Source: an uncultured Clostridia bacterium (GTDB lineage: Bacteria > Bacillota > Clostridia > Christensenellales > CAG-917). Taken from it: 51,441 nucleotides of DNA. The notes beneath the pieces were generated by a model. The model ran no database searches and was not told the origin of the DNA. It saw only the letters and a list, made by a program, of their open reading frames with translations. Of the stretch, positions 8,750 to 18,436 are shown in pieces (position 1 is the stretch's first letter; every line of letters starts with the position of its first letter). Where the stretch lies: assembly GCA_944332995.1 (NCBI GenBank), contig CALVKR010000010.1, forward strand, positions 1 through 51,441, written 5' to 3'. Made by a program: the position numbers and the translations under genes.

Positions 8750-8989
8750 CTACACCTTCGCTTTGACTTGATTTTCAAAAAACCCGTCGACGGTTTCGGG
8801 ACTGACCGAATAAAAAACGTCGTCGACGGTGACGCAAACGCCGTCCTGGCATTTGCTCATGCAAAAAGTGCCGCCCACCTCTACTTTGTCCGACAGCTTG
8901 TTTTGCTCGATAAGCTCTTTGAGCCTTTCGACAACCTGCCTTGAGCCTTTGATATGGCATGACGAACCGATACAAACAGTGATTTTCAT
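8750..8989 (-). CDS. Small thioredoxin-like [2Fe-2S] ferredoxin (NuoE/HydC-like), copy 1
   Basis: 79 residues, first gene of the operon, preceded by AAGGAG six bases before the ATG. It has Cys6, Cys11, Cys43 and Cys47 as in its neighbour, plus Cys52. The two proteins align along their whole length (shared GSSCH-KGS start, FC...C centre and VTVDD near the end), so they arose by tandem duplication. Likely a [2Fe-2S] electron carrier for HydS or the group-B hydrogenase. It could also be a redox-sensing partner. Confidence 0.88.
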   Translation of the reverse strand: MKITVCIGSSCHIKGSRQVVERLKELIEQNKLSDKVEVGGTFCMSKCQDGVCVTVDDVFYSVSPETVDGFFENQVKAKV

Positions 8990-9052
8990 TTTCCGCTCCT
9001 TATGCCTAAAACGCCTCTCCCCTTGGGAATGTGACAGTTATATTTTTACTAT

Positions 9053-9104
9053 ATCGATATTTTATTATCGATATAATACTACTACCGCACGTCGTTTTAG
9101 TCAA
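9053..9104 (-). promoter_or_regulatory. Hydrogenase-operon promoter with the same palindromic operator as adhE
   Basis: The inverted repeat ATCGATAT-TTTA-TTATCGAT (9053-9072) adjoins TATTAT (9073-9078) on the minus strand; upstream is TTGACT (9099-9104). Spacing to TATTAT is 20 bases, but 17 to the overlapping TAGTAT (9076-9081), so the latter may be the working -10. Nineteen consecutive bases (9065-9083) are identical to the adhE promoter segment 3813-3831. Confidence 0.75.
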
Positions 9105-9233
9105 CGATTTATTTATAATTTGTATAACAATTTATTCCAACAAAAGCGTCTGCCGTGCCGTTACGACGGCGAGCCGGGTTTTAACGGTTTGCTGTAAACA
9201 TTTTAAACGGCAATCGGATTTTTGGCAATAGCG

Positions 9234-9279
9234 TTTTAAAAAAATCCCGACGGCAATTTATTTTTTTTTGCGTCGGGAT
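9234..9279 (-). terminator. Terminator after typA
   Basis: Read on the minus strand, ATCCCGACG and CGTCGGGAT form a nine-base-pair stem with an A-rich loop of about 18 bases, followed by a T run. It lies about 100 bases past the typA stop. Confidence 0.65.
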
Positions 9280-9382
9280 ATGCGTTTTAACACTTTAACT
9301 GTTTTTTGCTTAAACTTTCAAGTTCAACCTGCTTAATCGCTCATTTAAAGACAATTATATATTTGGTCAAAAGGGAAACGTT

Positions 9383-11212
9383 TCAGTTTTGTTCTCTCTC
9401 TTTCATCAAAAGTTTCATTCGCTGACTTCCGTCCAAAATGACCTTTCTTATCCTTATGCTCTTTGGCGTAATTTCCAAAAGCTCGTCGTCGGCGATAAAC
9501 TCTATTGCCTCTTCAAGGCTCATCTTTTTGACGGGGTTGAGCCTGAGCGCCTCGTCGCTGCCCGCCGCCCTCATATTGGTGACGTGCTTCTTTTTGCAGA
9601 CGTTGACTCTGAGGTCCTCGTTTTTAGGCGAAAATCCTACGACCATACCCTCGTATACCTTTGTCTGCGGCTCGATAAATAGAGTACCTCTCTCCTGAGC
9701 GTTAAAGAGTCCGTAGGTTGCCGCCTCGCCCGTTTCAAAAGCTACCAGCGAGCCTGTAAATCTTCTCGGGATAGCGCCCTTATACGGAGCGTAACCTTCA
9801 AATGCGCTGTTCATTATTCCCTCTCCTCTCGTAGCCGTGAGAAGTTCGTTTTTGAAACCGAACAGACCTCTTGACGGAATGGAAAACTCTAAACGCATAC
9901 GGTTGCCTACGGCGTTCATTGTGATAAGCTCGCCCTTTCTTACACCCATGGCTTCCATGACGGTGCCCATGGTTATCTGCGGAACGTCGACGTAAAGATG
10001 TTCCATAGGCTCGCAGGTAACGCCGTCTATTTCCTTTAGCAAGACCTTTGGCGTTCCCACCATAAATTCGTAGCCTTCACGGCGCATCGTTTCAATGAGT
10101 ATGGAAAGGTGCATCTCGCCCCTGCCCAAAACTTTAAACGAATCGGTGCTGTCGGTGTCTAAAACTTTGAGCGACATATCCTTGAGAAGTTCGCGGTAAA
10201 GCCTTTCCCTTAAATTTCTCGAGGTTACGAATTTGCCCTCTTTGCCTGCAAACGGCGAATCGTTTACCGAGAAAGTCATCTCGATTGTCGGCTCGCTAAT
10301 CTTGACAAACGGCAACGGCTCCGGGTTCGACGGAGCGGTGAGCGTGTTGCCTATCTTTATATTTTCTATTCCCGAAAAGCATACGATATCGCCAACCGTC
10401 GCAGACTCTACGCTCTGGCGCTTTAAGCCCTCAATCTGATAGAGGGATACCACTTTACCCTTATAGGACACGTCGGTGTCGTGATAATCGCATACGGCGA
10501 CTTCCTGTCCCACCTTTATGACGCCTCTTTCTATCTTTCCTATGCCTATTCTGCCGACGTATTCGTTGTAGTCGATAGACGAGCAAAGAAGCTGAAGCGG
10601 AGCCTTTTCGTCGCCCGACGGCGGCTCGATATAGTCGACTATCGTTTCAAAGAGGTCGGTAAGGTCCTCTTTGGGTTCGTTGTAGTCTTTTGTCGCCGTG
10701 CCGCCTCTGCCCGAACAATAAATGATGGGGCTGAAAAGCTGTTCGTCGGAAGCGCCGAGTTCCAAAAAGAGCTCGAGCACTTCGTCGCCCACTTCGGACA
10801 GTCTTGCGTCGGGACGGTCTATTTTGTTGATGACGATGATTATTTTGAGTCCGAGTTCTATTGCCTTTGAAAGCACAAATCTCGTCTGAGGCATGGGACC
10901 TTCGGCGGCGTCTACCAAAAGCAGAACGCCGGATACCATTTTTAAAACTCTTTCGACTTCCCCTCCGAAATCGGCGTGTCCCGGGGTGTCGATGATGTTT
11001 ATCTTTTTGCCTTTATAATGCACGGAAGTGTTTTTGGCGAGTATGGTAATTCCCCTCTCCCTTTCGAGGTCGTTGTTGTCCATAACTCTGACTTCCACTT
11101 GCTGATTTTCTCTGAAAGTGCCCGATTGCTTGAGCATGGCGTCGACAAGCGTAGTTTTGCCGTGGTCGACGTGCGCTATTATTGCAATGTTTCGTAAATC
11201 TTCTCTGACCAA
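9383..11212 (-). CDS. typA: Ribosome-associated GTPase TypA/BipA
   Basis: About 609 residues, the normal BipA length. G motifs are visible: AHVDHGKTT (P-loop), [14 protein letters not shown] and NKIDRPDAR, followed by EF-G-like domains II, III and V and the BipA C-terminal domain ([22 protein letters not shown]). It binds the 70S ribosome and aids ribosome assembly or stress translation. I chose the TTG at 11212: it gives the family N-terminus [21 protein letters not shown] and has GAGAGG eight bases upstream. The frame stays open to a GTG at 11233 that has no ribosome site and would overlap the upstream gene. Probably co-transcribed with the amidohydrolase gene. Confidence 0.95.
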   Translation of the reverse strand: MVREDLRNIAIIAHVDHGKTTLVDAMLKQSGTFRENQQVEVRVMDNNDLERERGITILAKNTSVHYKGKKINIIDTPGHADFGGEVERVLKMVSGVLLLVDAAEGPMPQTRFVLSKAIELGLKIIIVINKIDRPDARLSEVGDEVLELFLELGASDEQLFSPIIYCSGRGGTATKDYNEPKEDLTDLFETIVDYIEPPSGDEKAPLQLLCSSIDYNEYVGRIGIGKIERGVIKVGQEVAVCDYHDTDVSYKGKVVSLYQIEGLKRQSVESATVGDIVCFSGIENIKIGNTLTAPSNPEPLPFVKISEPTIEMTFSVNDSPFAGKEGKFVTSRNLRERLYRELLKDMSLKVLDTDSTDSFKVLGRGEMHLSILIETMRREGYEFMVGTPKVLLKEIDGVTCEPMEHLYVDVPQITMGTVMEAMGVRKGELITMNAVGNRMRLEFSIPSRGLFGFKNELLTATRGEGIMNSAFEGYAPYKGAIPRRFTGSLVAFETGEAATYGLFNAQERGTLFIEPQTKVYEGMVVGFSPKNEDLRVNVCKKKHVTNMRAAGSDEALRLNPVKKMSLEEAIEFIADDELLEITPKSIRIRKVILDGSQRMKLLMKEREQN

Positions 11213-11216
11213 AACG

Positions 11217-12011
11217 TTATCCTCTCTCAACACTGTTTTTTAAAGCCTCGGCGTTGGCGTGGCAAACGAGCTGCATTTGACTGTCGCCGATATACTTCGA
11301 CAAAAGCCCTATCTCTTTAAGCGGCGTGGACCACGGACAATCGGAGCCGAGCAATATCCTTTCGATGGGGTGCTTTTTTAAAATCTGCTTTATGACGTTT
11401 TCGTCTATCATGCCGTCGAGATAAGCGGTATCGAAATATACGTCTTTGCCCGCTTCGTATTCGAGCACCTCGGACCACACTTCCCAACCGCCGAGATGAG
11501 CGGCAATGACCTTTATCCCTTTAAAGTCGTCCAAAACTTTTTTTATGCTCTTAGGCGAGGCGTAGTAAGTGTCGGGATACGCCACGTCCCTTCCTGCGTG
11601 AAAGGTGAGCATCATGTTGTGACTTTTTATAAATTCGTAAACGGGATAAACTCGTTTGTCCGAAACTTCAAACTGCTGATATTCGGGATGAAGTTTTATT
11701 CCTCTGAATCCGAGTGAATAAACTCTTTCAAGCTCGCCCAAGGCAAGCGGCGAGAGCGGATATACCGAAGCGAAAGGATAAATCCTTTCCGACTTGACCG
11801 AAAGGGCAAAATCGTTTACGCTTTGCATCTGCTTTTCGTTTGTTGCAATGGACATGAGCCAACATTCGTCCACGCCCCACTCGTCCATTTTGGCGACGGT
11901 GTCCGACGCCGTGCCGTTTGTAGCGGGAGTCTTGCCTGCCGCTGCGGCGAGTTTAACGACAGCCCTGTCGGCTATCTTATCCGGGAAAAAATGCACGTGA
12001 GTGTCAATCAT
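11217..12011 (-). CDS. Amidohydrolase-family (TIM-barrel) metal-dependent hydrolase
   Basis: 264 residues from the ATG at 12011, preceded by AAAAGG; the frame is open six codons more from a TTG. Metal-ligand motifs of the amidohydrolase-2 family are present in order: DTHVH near the start, KLHPEYQ, TFHAG, AAHLGG and GSDCPW. Members hydrolyse or decarboxylate small cyclic or carboxylated substrates; the substrate here cannot be told. It stands directly before typA, with only a few bases between its stop and the typA start. Confidence 0.85.
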   Translation of the reverse strand: MIDTHVHFFPDKIADRAVVKLAAAAGKTPATNGTASDTVAKMDEWGVDECWLMSIATNEKQMQSVNDFALSVKSERIYPFASVYPLSPLALGELERVYSLGFRGIKLHPEYQQFEVSDKRVYPVYEFIKSHNMMLTFHAGRDVAYPDTYYASPKSIKKVLDDFKGIKVIAAHLGGWEVWSEVLEYEAGKDVYFDTAYLDGMIDENVIKQILKKHPIERILLGSDCPWSTPLKEIGLLSKYIGDSQMQLVCHANAEALKNSVERG

Positions 12012-12114
12012 TTTTATACCTTTTATCAATCTGATTATTCAAAAAAGATAACTGCCTGCATCTGCCGAAACGGTAAATTTCAGGCTTGCCGCAAGCAGGA
12101 ATTTTCCTCTTTTA

Positions 12115-12157
12115 AAACCGTTTTAAACGTCGCCTTTCGGTCTGTTTAAAACGGTTT
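12115..12157 (-). terminator. Hairpin after guaB, probable terminator
   Basis: A perfect 14-base inverted repeat, AAACCGTTTTAAAC (12115-12128) and GTTTAAAACGGTTT (12144-12157), about 30 bases beyond the guaB stop. The run of T on the minus-strand side is short, so termination is likely but not certain. Confidence 0.5.
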
Positions 12158-12186
12158 GATTTTTAAACGCTTTGCTTAAATTTTTT

Positions 12187-13699
<1,513 letters not shown>

Positions 13700-13888
13700 A
13701 CAAATGTCGGGCAAAACAAAATATTTTCAAAATTTTTTGCGCTCTCCGCTTAGCCTCAACCGACTTTGCCCCCAAATGCGTCTTCTGGCAAATTGAGCTC
13801 AAAATTTAAAACGGACTGCATTTTGTCGCAGATAAGCCGTTTGCGCTCTGTCGCGGGTAATCCGAGTGCTTTTTACGTTTTTGTTTCT

Positions 13889-14062
13889 TCTGCTCTTTTC
13901 GGCGGGTAACTCTTTGCTCTTTGCCATGGACATTCCGTCTGCTCTTTTCGGCGGGTAACTCTTTGCTCTTTGCCATGGACATTCCGTCTGCTCTTTTCGG
14001 CGGGTAACTCTCTGCTTTTTTCGGTGGATAAGTTGTCTGCTTTTTAAGGGGTAAGCCTTGTT
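13889..14062. repeat. 49-bp direct repeats in a 600-base spacer
   Basis: A 49-base unit beginning TCTGCTCTTTTCGGCGGGTA occurs at 13889-13937 and 13938-13986 without visible mismatch, and its first half recurs at 13987-14011. Two more degenerate half-units (TCTGCTTTTTTCGGTGG..., TCTGCTTTTTAAGGGG...) follow, suggesting an older 24-25-base unit. The rest of 13700-14124 holds nothing I recognise. There are no CRISPR-like spacers. Confidence 0.85.
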
Positions 14063-14124
14063 TACCTTATTTATCTTTTTATTTTCTTTCTCCTCCCTGC
14101 TTTTATATTTAATCTCTTTCGACT

Positions 14125-14158
14125 TTAAAAAAGAGGGAGCGCAAAGCTCCCTTAAAAG
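14125..14158 (-). terminator. Terminator of the metallophosphoesterase gene
   Basis: On the minus strand AGGGAGC-TTTGC-GCTCCCT is followed by CTTTTTT. A second hairpin, GCATTAAAC-GAAA-GTTTAATGC (14218-14239), lies between it and the gene. Confidence 0.85.
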
Positions 14159-14307
14159 ACGGTTTAAACGGTATTAAGTTTTTGCGGTTTAAGCGGTATT
14201 ATGTTTTAACATAGACAGCATTAAACTTTCGTTTAATGCTCCGCCATCTGATATGCCGTCGTTTAATACGCTATCGTATAATACGCTGTTTTTATACGAT
14301 TTTTTAT

Positions 14308-16158
14308 TTAATATGAAATTTCAAACGTTCGGTCGGGAAAATCAAAATCCGTCACGAAACTCTTTACCGCTCCGTCGAATATAAACGCCGAAACGAAACC
14401 GTCAAAATCGACGGTGCCTGTATACGAGGCGTATCCATCGTTTATAGTCTTTTCAAAATATTTATCGAGGTCCACGTCGAACATAAGCTCGAGCACGGGA
14501 ATGAGCGATAAAAAAACGTTTAACTCCTCTGTGCTGTCAAAACGTCCGTCTTTCGGCAGATATGCTTTCAATATTTTAACTAGAGAGCTTGACGACGAAT
14601 TGAGCATATCCGTCACGGCGTCAAAGTGCAACAGAGCGTCCACAAGCGAGCTTGACAAAAGGTTTAGCCTGTCGCTTTGAAACAAAAGGGAAATAACCTT
14701 GGCTCCGTCCGGATTTGCCACGCCGCAAACGTCTGAAACGTAACCGAAAAAGTCGGTGGAATAGACGTAGGCAAACACGGCCTTTACCGCCGCCGAAAGC
14801 GTTTGCATCTGCTTTGTTCCCTTTAAGTTTTCTCCTCCGTCAAACACCTTTAAGGCGATATCGGTTATTAAATCAAAAATATCGCCATATCCGTTGTCGG
14901 GAAAGGTATAGCCGTAACTTGCCGTAAATTCGGCATAGCTTCCCTCTCCTTTAAACGGACTGAACACAAACCGCTCTATATCTTTTGCCACTTCGTCAAA
15001 ACCGTCGGGCGCCGTCTCGCCGAAGACTATGTCGGATATTTTGGCGGATAGGTCTATCCCCTTTACCCTTGAAGTAACGAATCTTTTTACCCTCGCTTTG
15101 GAATATTGAAAATAGTCGGATAAAATCAGACTTTTATCGGCGGTGGTGAGATAGCTTGGCAGATATTCTTCTTTGACGGCACTCAGTTTTTTCACACTGC
15201 CGTATATATGATTTTCTGAAAACTCGAGCACTCTGTACGAATTTGTGCTCTGCGTCAAAGATACCGTCATAACCTCAAGTAGCGTTTTGTCGCCACTTGA
15301 ATGAGTTACGGCGTCGGTGGCGTGATTGTGCCCCACCAAAAGAAGCGACACGTTGCCCGTCAACGCTTCCTCGAGCTCGTCGGCATAATCGGTAACGGCA
15401 GAGGAAGTATCAACAATCATCGATACCTCGTCGAAGATATCGTATATGGGTTTGTGCATTGCGGCTATCACCCTGACTCCGTCGCTTTTGGCTATGGCGA
15501 GCTGCTGTTTTATAAACTCAACCGTGGCAAGCGAAAACTCGGTGCTGCAATTGTCTATAGCAAGTAGCCTAAGATTGTCGGTGAGGTCGGCAACGTAAGT
15601 GAGCCCCAGACTTGCCCTTGCCTTGTCGTATCCGAAAGACACGTAAATGTTTTTAAAACTCTCGGTAATCGACGGCGTGTCGTAAAAATCTTCCACCTGC
15701 TCTATTCCGCTTTCGGTATACTTTACGCCCTGATACCCCGTTCCCGAGCCGTCCACGTCGTGATTGCCGGGAACGACGAATACGTCCACTCCCCTCTCTT
15801 CGACGGACGCGAATATCTCGGCAAGCTCCGTGTGGCTTTGCACGGCGTGGTCGTCGCATAGGTCGCCCGTGATGATGACTGCGTTATAGCCGCCCGACAC
15901 CACCTCGTCGAGCGCACTCATTATCATCGCCCTCGATATCTCGTAGGTCTTGGCGTCGTTGAGCTTGCCTTGAATGGAATCGTATGAATAATCGCCTATG
16001 AGCTCAGGCGAAAAATAGTGAAGGTCGCTCATTACCGCCACTTTATACTCCGTCTTCTCCCTGCCACTTTCTTCACCGTCGCAGGCGACAAGGACGCAGG
16101 ACAAAGTAAATGCGAGAATACAAATCAAAATAAATAAAAACGTTTTATTTTTTCTCAT
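14308..16158 (-). CDS. Calcineurin-like metallophosphoesterase lipoprotein
   Basis: 616 residues. A hydrophobic N-terminus ends in the lipobox LVAC (Cys26), so the protein is probably lipid-anchored outside the membrane. Metallophosphoesterase motifs follow in order: MSDLHYF (Asp45, His47), TGDLCDDH, PGNHDVDG and VGHNHATD. About 280 residues after the catalytic domain match nothing I know. Substrates of this family range from phosphodiesters to nucleotides. No ribosome site is visible: TATAAT (16165-16170) lies six bases before the ATG, so the mRNA may be leaderless. It stands alone between terminator and promoter. Confidence 0.88.
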   Translation of the reverse strand: MRKNKTFLFILICILAFTLSCVLVACDGEESGREKTEYKVAVMSDLHYFSPELIGDYSYDSIQGKLNDAKTYEISRAMIMSALDEVVSGGYNAVIITGDLCDDHAVQSHTELAEIFASVEERGVDVFVVPGNHDVDGSGTGYQGVKYTESGIEQVEDFYDTPSITESFKNIYVSFGYDKARASLGLTYVADLTDNLRLLAIDNCSTEFSLATVEFIKQQLAIAKSDGVRVIAAMHKPIYDIFDEVSMIVDTSSAVTDYADELEEALTGNVSLLLVGHNHATDAVTHSSGDKTLLEVMTVSLTQSTNSYRVLEFSENHIYGSVKKLSAVKEEYLPSYLTTADKSLILSDYFQYSKARVKRFVTSRVKGIDLSAKISDIVFGETAPDGFDEVAKDIERFVFSPFKGEGSYAEFTASYGYTFPDNGYGDIFDLITDIALKVFDGGENLKGTKQMQTLSAAVKAVFAYVYSTDFFGYVSDVCGVANPDGAKVISLLFQSDRLNLLSSSLVDALLHFDAVTDMLNSSSSSLVKILKAYLPKDGRFDSTEELNVFLSLIPVLELMFDVDLDKYFEKTINDGYASYTGTVDFDGFVSAFIFDGAVKSFVTDFDFPDRTFEISY

Positions 16159-16164
16159 ATTTAA

Positions 16165-16192
16165 ATTATATCACTTTCACCGCCGTTTTCAA
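16165..16192 (-). promoter_or_regulatory. Promoter giving a possibly leaderless mRNA
   Basis: TTGAAA (16187-16192), 16 bases, TATAAT (16165-16170) on the minus strand, then TTAAAT and the ATG of the metallophosphoesterase. The expected start of transcription falls on the A of the start codon. Confidence 0.6.
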
Positions 16193-16326
16193 ACCGCATA
16201 TTTGAAAAGTTCGATATAATTTAAAATCTTTTGAAAATTTATCGGAAATTGCATCGAATATAATAAAAAGCTAAACCTTTTCGAGCATTTTTTTGTGTCA
16301 GTTTTTATCGGCTCAATTTAAACCTT

Positions 16327-16635
16327 TTAAACGGGCTCGTGCAAAGTGGAATTGTATACAAAAAAGTCCCCTACATTCGCCTCGAGGTAATACTCTTCCG
16401 AAACGTAAAACCACTGCGTTTCAAGCTGCTCGTTTTGCACCAGCACCATATATCCCGACACGTTGCGAGGGTCTTTTATCTTAAAGATGGAAAAGGATGC
16501 AAGATATGGCTTTTCGTATTTTTTTGAAACTATCTCACCCCTCGATACGGTGATAGAACTTGAACAGCCGGCAAAAATCAATCCGATAAAAACGACAAGT
16601 AATAATACCGACAAAATAACCGTTACCCTTTTCAT
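16327..16635 (-). CDS. Small lipoprotein of unknown function
   Basis: 102 residues from the ATG at 16635. Residues 1-23 are a signal peptide with lipobox FAGC (Cys24). The mature part (about 79 residues, SSSITVSRGEIVSKKYEKP at its start) matches no family I recognise. I prefer this start because it places the signal peptide at the N-terminus; the frame is open upstream to 16701, where it would overlap the divergent gene. No ribosome site is seen, and TATAAT directly abuts the ATG. Confidence 0.6.
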   Translation of the reverse strand: MKRVTVILSVLLLVVFIGLIFAGCSSSITVSRGEIVSKKYEKPYLASFSIFKIKDPRNVSGYMVLVQNEQLETQWFYVSEEYYLEANVGDFFVYNSTLHEPV

Positions 16636-16731
16636 ATTATATAATATGATAAAGCGAAACCAAAATTCACTCTTTTTGCAATCTGACTTTTGCCTTGGCA
16701 TTTAAACAGAATAAAGCTCATAGATTATCTT

Positions 16732-17742
16732 GTGGGAAAAGCGTTTAAATCGTCAATGATATACGTAGGCACCGTTATCGGGGCAGGCTTTGCCTCAGGC
16801 AAGGAAATAGCGGTTTATTTTGATTCCCTCTCTCCGCTCACCGCTTTTATCTCGGGGATACTGCTCGGTGCGGTAGGCGGTTTTTTTATGTATGCCGGCT
16901 ATAAGGGGAAATTTTTTCAACCTCCCTGGTTTAAACTGCTCACCGTCATATGCTCGTATATCACTCTTGCCGCAATGTGCTCGGGCGCAGGCGAGATAAT
17001 CCCCTTCCCGTGCGGAGGAATCCTTCTAACCGTCCTCGCCGTGTCGGCGGGCGTATTGGGAATTAAATTTTTGGGAAAACTGAACGGCATATTGGTGCCC
17101 GTCATAATATTTTGCATCCTGTTGCTGTTTTTTAAAAACGGAAACGTATTCGCAAACGGTTCTCTTTCGCCCTTTAAACCGATTTTATATTCCGCTTTAA
17201 ATCTGCTCATCGCAGGAAGCCTTATGGCAGAGCAAGGCAAAAATCTGACGAAACGTGAAATTGTTTTATCCTCGGCTTTGAGCGCCGTCATTATGTCCTG
17301 CCTCATTTTTGCGCTGTGCTGTCTTACGATTGGCAACGACAGCGCCATGCCCCTAAAAGAGATAGCGTCGGATATGGGATTTCCCATAATATCTTCCCTT
17401 TTGATTTTGCTTGCCGTCTTCACCACTATGGTTTCGTCGGCAAAACTGATTTTCGACTATTTCAAGGAGCTGAAGCTCACGACTTTGTTTTCGGCGTTTA
17501 TGACGCTTGCTCCGTCCGTCGCCCTCTCGTTTGTCGGCTTTGGCGCAATAGTCAGGTACGGCTATGCATTCGTAAGCGTGGCAGGACTTGTATTACTCTT
17601 TTTTACCGTCTTAAAAATGTTGCCCTTAAAGACGGCGGGATTTATAGTTTTAAAGCGCAAAAAGAAATTTTCGGGCGGTAAACTTAAAAACTTAAAGAAG
17701 CAAAACGAAAGGCATACGGCATTAAATAACCTGCCTCAATAA
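16732..17742 (+). CDS. YkvI-like membrane transporter (APC superfamily)
   Basis: About 336 residues with roughly ten hydrophobic segments. The N-terminal segment YVGTVIGAGFASGKEI, with its glycine-rich unwound helix, is the signature of the YkvI family within the sodium-coupled LeuT/APC group. The substrate is unknown, perhaps an amino acid or related solute. The start is uncertain: TTG 16690, GTG 16732 and ATG 16756 are all in frame and none has a good ribosome site. I take GTG 16732 because it leaves a short N-terminus before the first membrane helix, as in relatives. The Lys-rich C-terminus is cytoplasmic. It converges with 17774-18436. Confidence 0.8.
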   Translation: MGKAFKSSMIYVGTVIGAGFASGKEIAVYFDSLSPLTAFISGILLGAVGGFFMYAGYKGKFFQPPWFKLLTVICSYITLAAMCSGAGEIIPFPCGGILLTVLAVSAGVLGIKFLGKLNGILVPVIIFCILLLFFKNGNVFANGSLSPFKPILYSALNLLIAGSLMAEQGKNLTKREIVLSSALSAVIMSCLIFALCCLTIGNDSAMPLKEIASDMGFPIISSLLILLAVFTTMVSSAKLIFDYFKELKLTTLFSAFMTLAPSVALSFVGFGAIVRYGYAFVSVAGLVLLFFTVLKMLPLKTAGFIVLKRKKKFSGGKLKNLKKQNERHTALNNLPQ

Positions 17743-17773
17743 AAAATCATACGGCAAAGGAAACGGATTAAAC

Positions 17774-18436
17774 TTATTTTTTGTTGCCGTGACAGCCGCA
17801 GTTTTCGCCGTGGCAATGCTCTTTGTGCCCGTGTTCGTCGCACTCACAGTCATCGCACTCACAGTCGTCGTCGCACTCACAGTCGTCGCTATGGCAATCG
17901 TCGTCGCACTCTTCCTCGCCGTCGTCTTCGGCAAGGTCGGGAATATCGAGCCCCTTGAGATAGCGGTAAAAAGGGTCGTCGGAAAAATCCGTGTTGAGGT
18001 CGAAATCTCCGCCGAGTTCCTCGACGGCGTTTCGGATTTCCATAAACTCGTTATAGTTTAGCTCGTCCTCGAATTGCTTGGCGAACGACTTTAAAATATC
18101 GATTGCCGACTCGTCGCCGTAACTTCCCAAAAGCCTTGCAAACAGAGCGACGTCCTCGCCCCTGTAAAAGTAACTGACGAGCAAAAGGAATATATCCTTC
18201 CTGCCCTTATAGTTTGCAAGAATTTCCACGAGCATCTGTCCGCTTTCCTCGTCGGCGGTAAGCTGAGCTTTTATCATATCGTCCACGACTTCCTCACCGT
18301 TTTCGCAAAGATAGGCGTAAGCCTCGAGCTTTTTGTCGTAATCGGCGTCGGGAGAAACGATTAACGCTACAAGGTCCTGTTTTTGTTTTAGCGACAGTTC
18401 GGTAAAATCTTTTTCGTCGTCATTGTTGTTTGCCAT
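17774..18436 (-). CDS. Helical protein with Asp/Cys/His-rich metal-binding tail
   Basis: 220 residues. Residues 1-170 look helical and acidic, with no domain I can name. From about 170 on, nearly every residue is Asp, Glu, Cys, His or Gly, with repeated DDCECD units and an ending of HGHKEHCHGENCGCHGNKK type. Such a tail should bind several soft or borderline metal ions (Zn, Ni, Cu). Ribosome site GGAG nine bases before the ATG; it overlaps the TPR gene by 17 bases, so it is the last gene of a three-gene operon. A metal store, a chaperone tail or a metal sensor are all possible. Confidence 0.75.
   Translation of the reverse strand: MANNNDDEKDFTELSLKQKQDLVALIVSPDADYDKKLEAYAYLCENGEEVVDDMIKAQLTADEESGQMLVEILANYKGRKDIFLLLVSYFYRGEDVALFARLLGSYGDESAIDILKSFAKQFEDELNYNEFMEIRNAVEELGGDFDLNTDFSDDPFYRYLKGLDIPDLAEDDGEEECDDDCHSDDCECDDDCECDDCECDEHGHKEHCHGENCGCHGNKK

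Noticed and set aside
13889..14062. Possible CRISPR array
   Set aside because: The 49-base units are directly adjacent with no unique spacers, and no cas genes are near.
17789..18061. Hydrophobic plus-strand frame like a small membrane protein
   Set aside because: It is the reverse reading of the Asp/Cys repeats of the 17774-18436 gene (GAC/TGT read as GTC/ACA).
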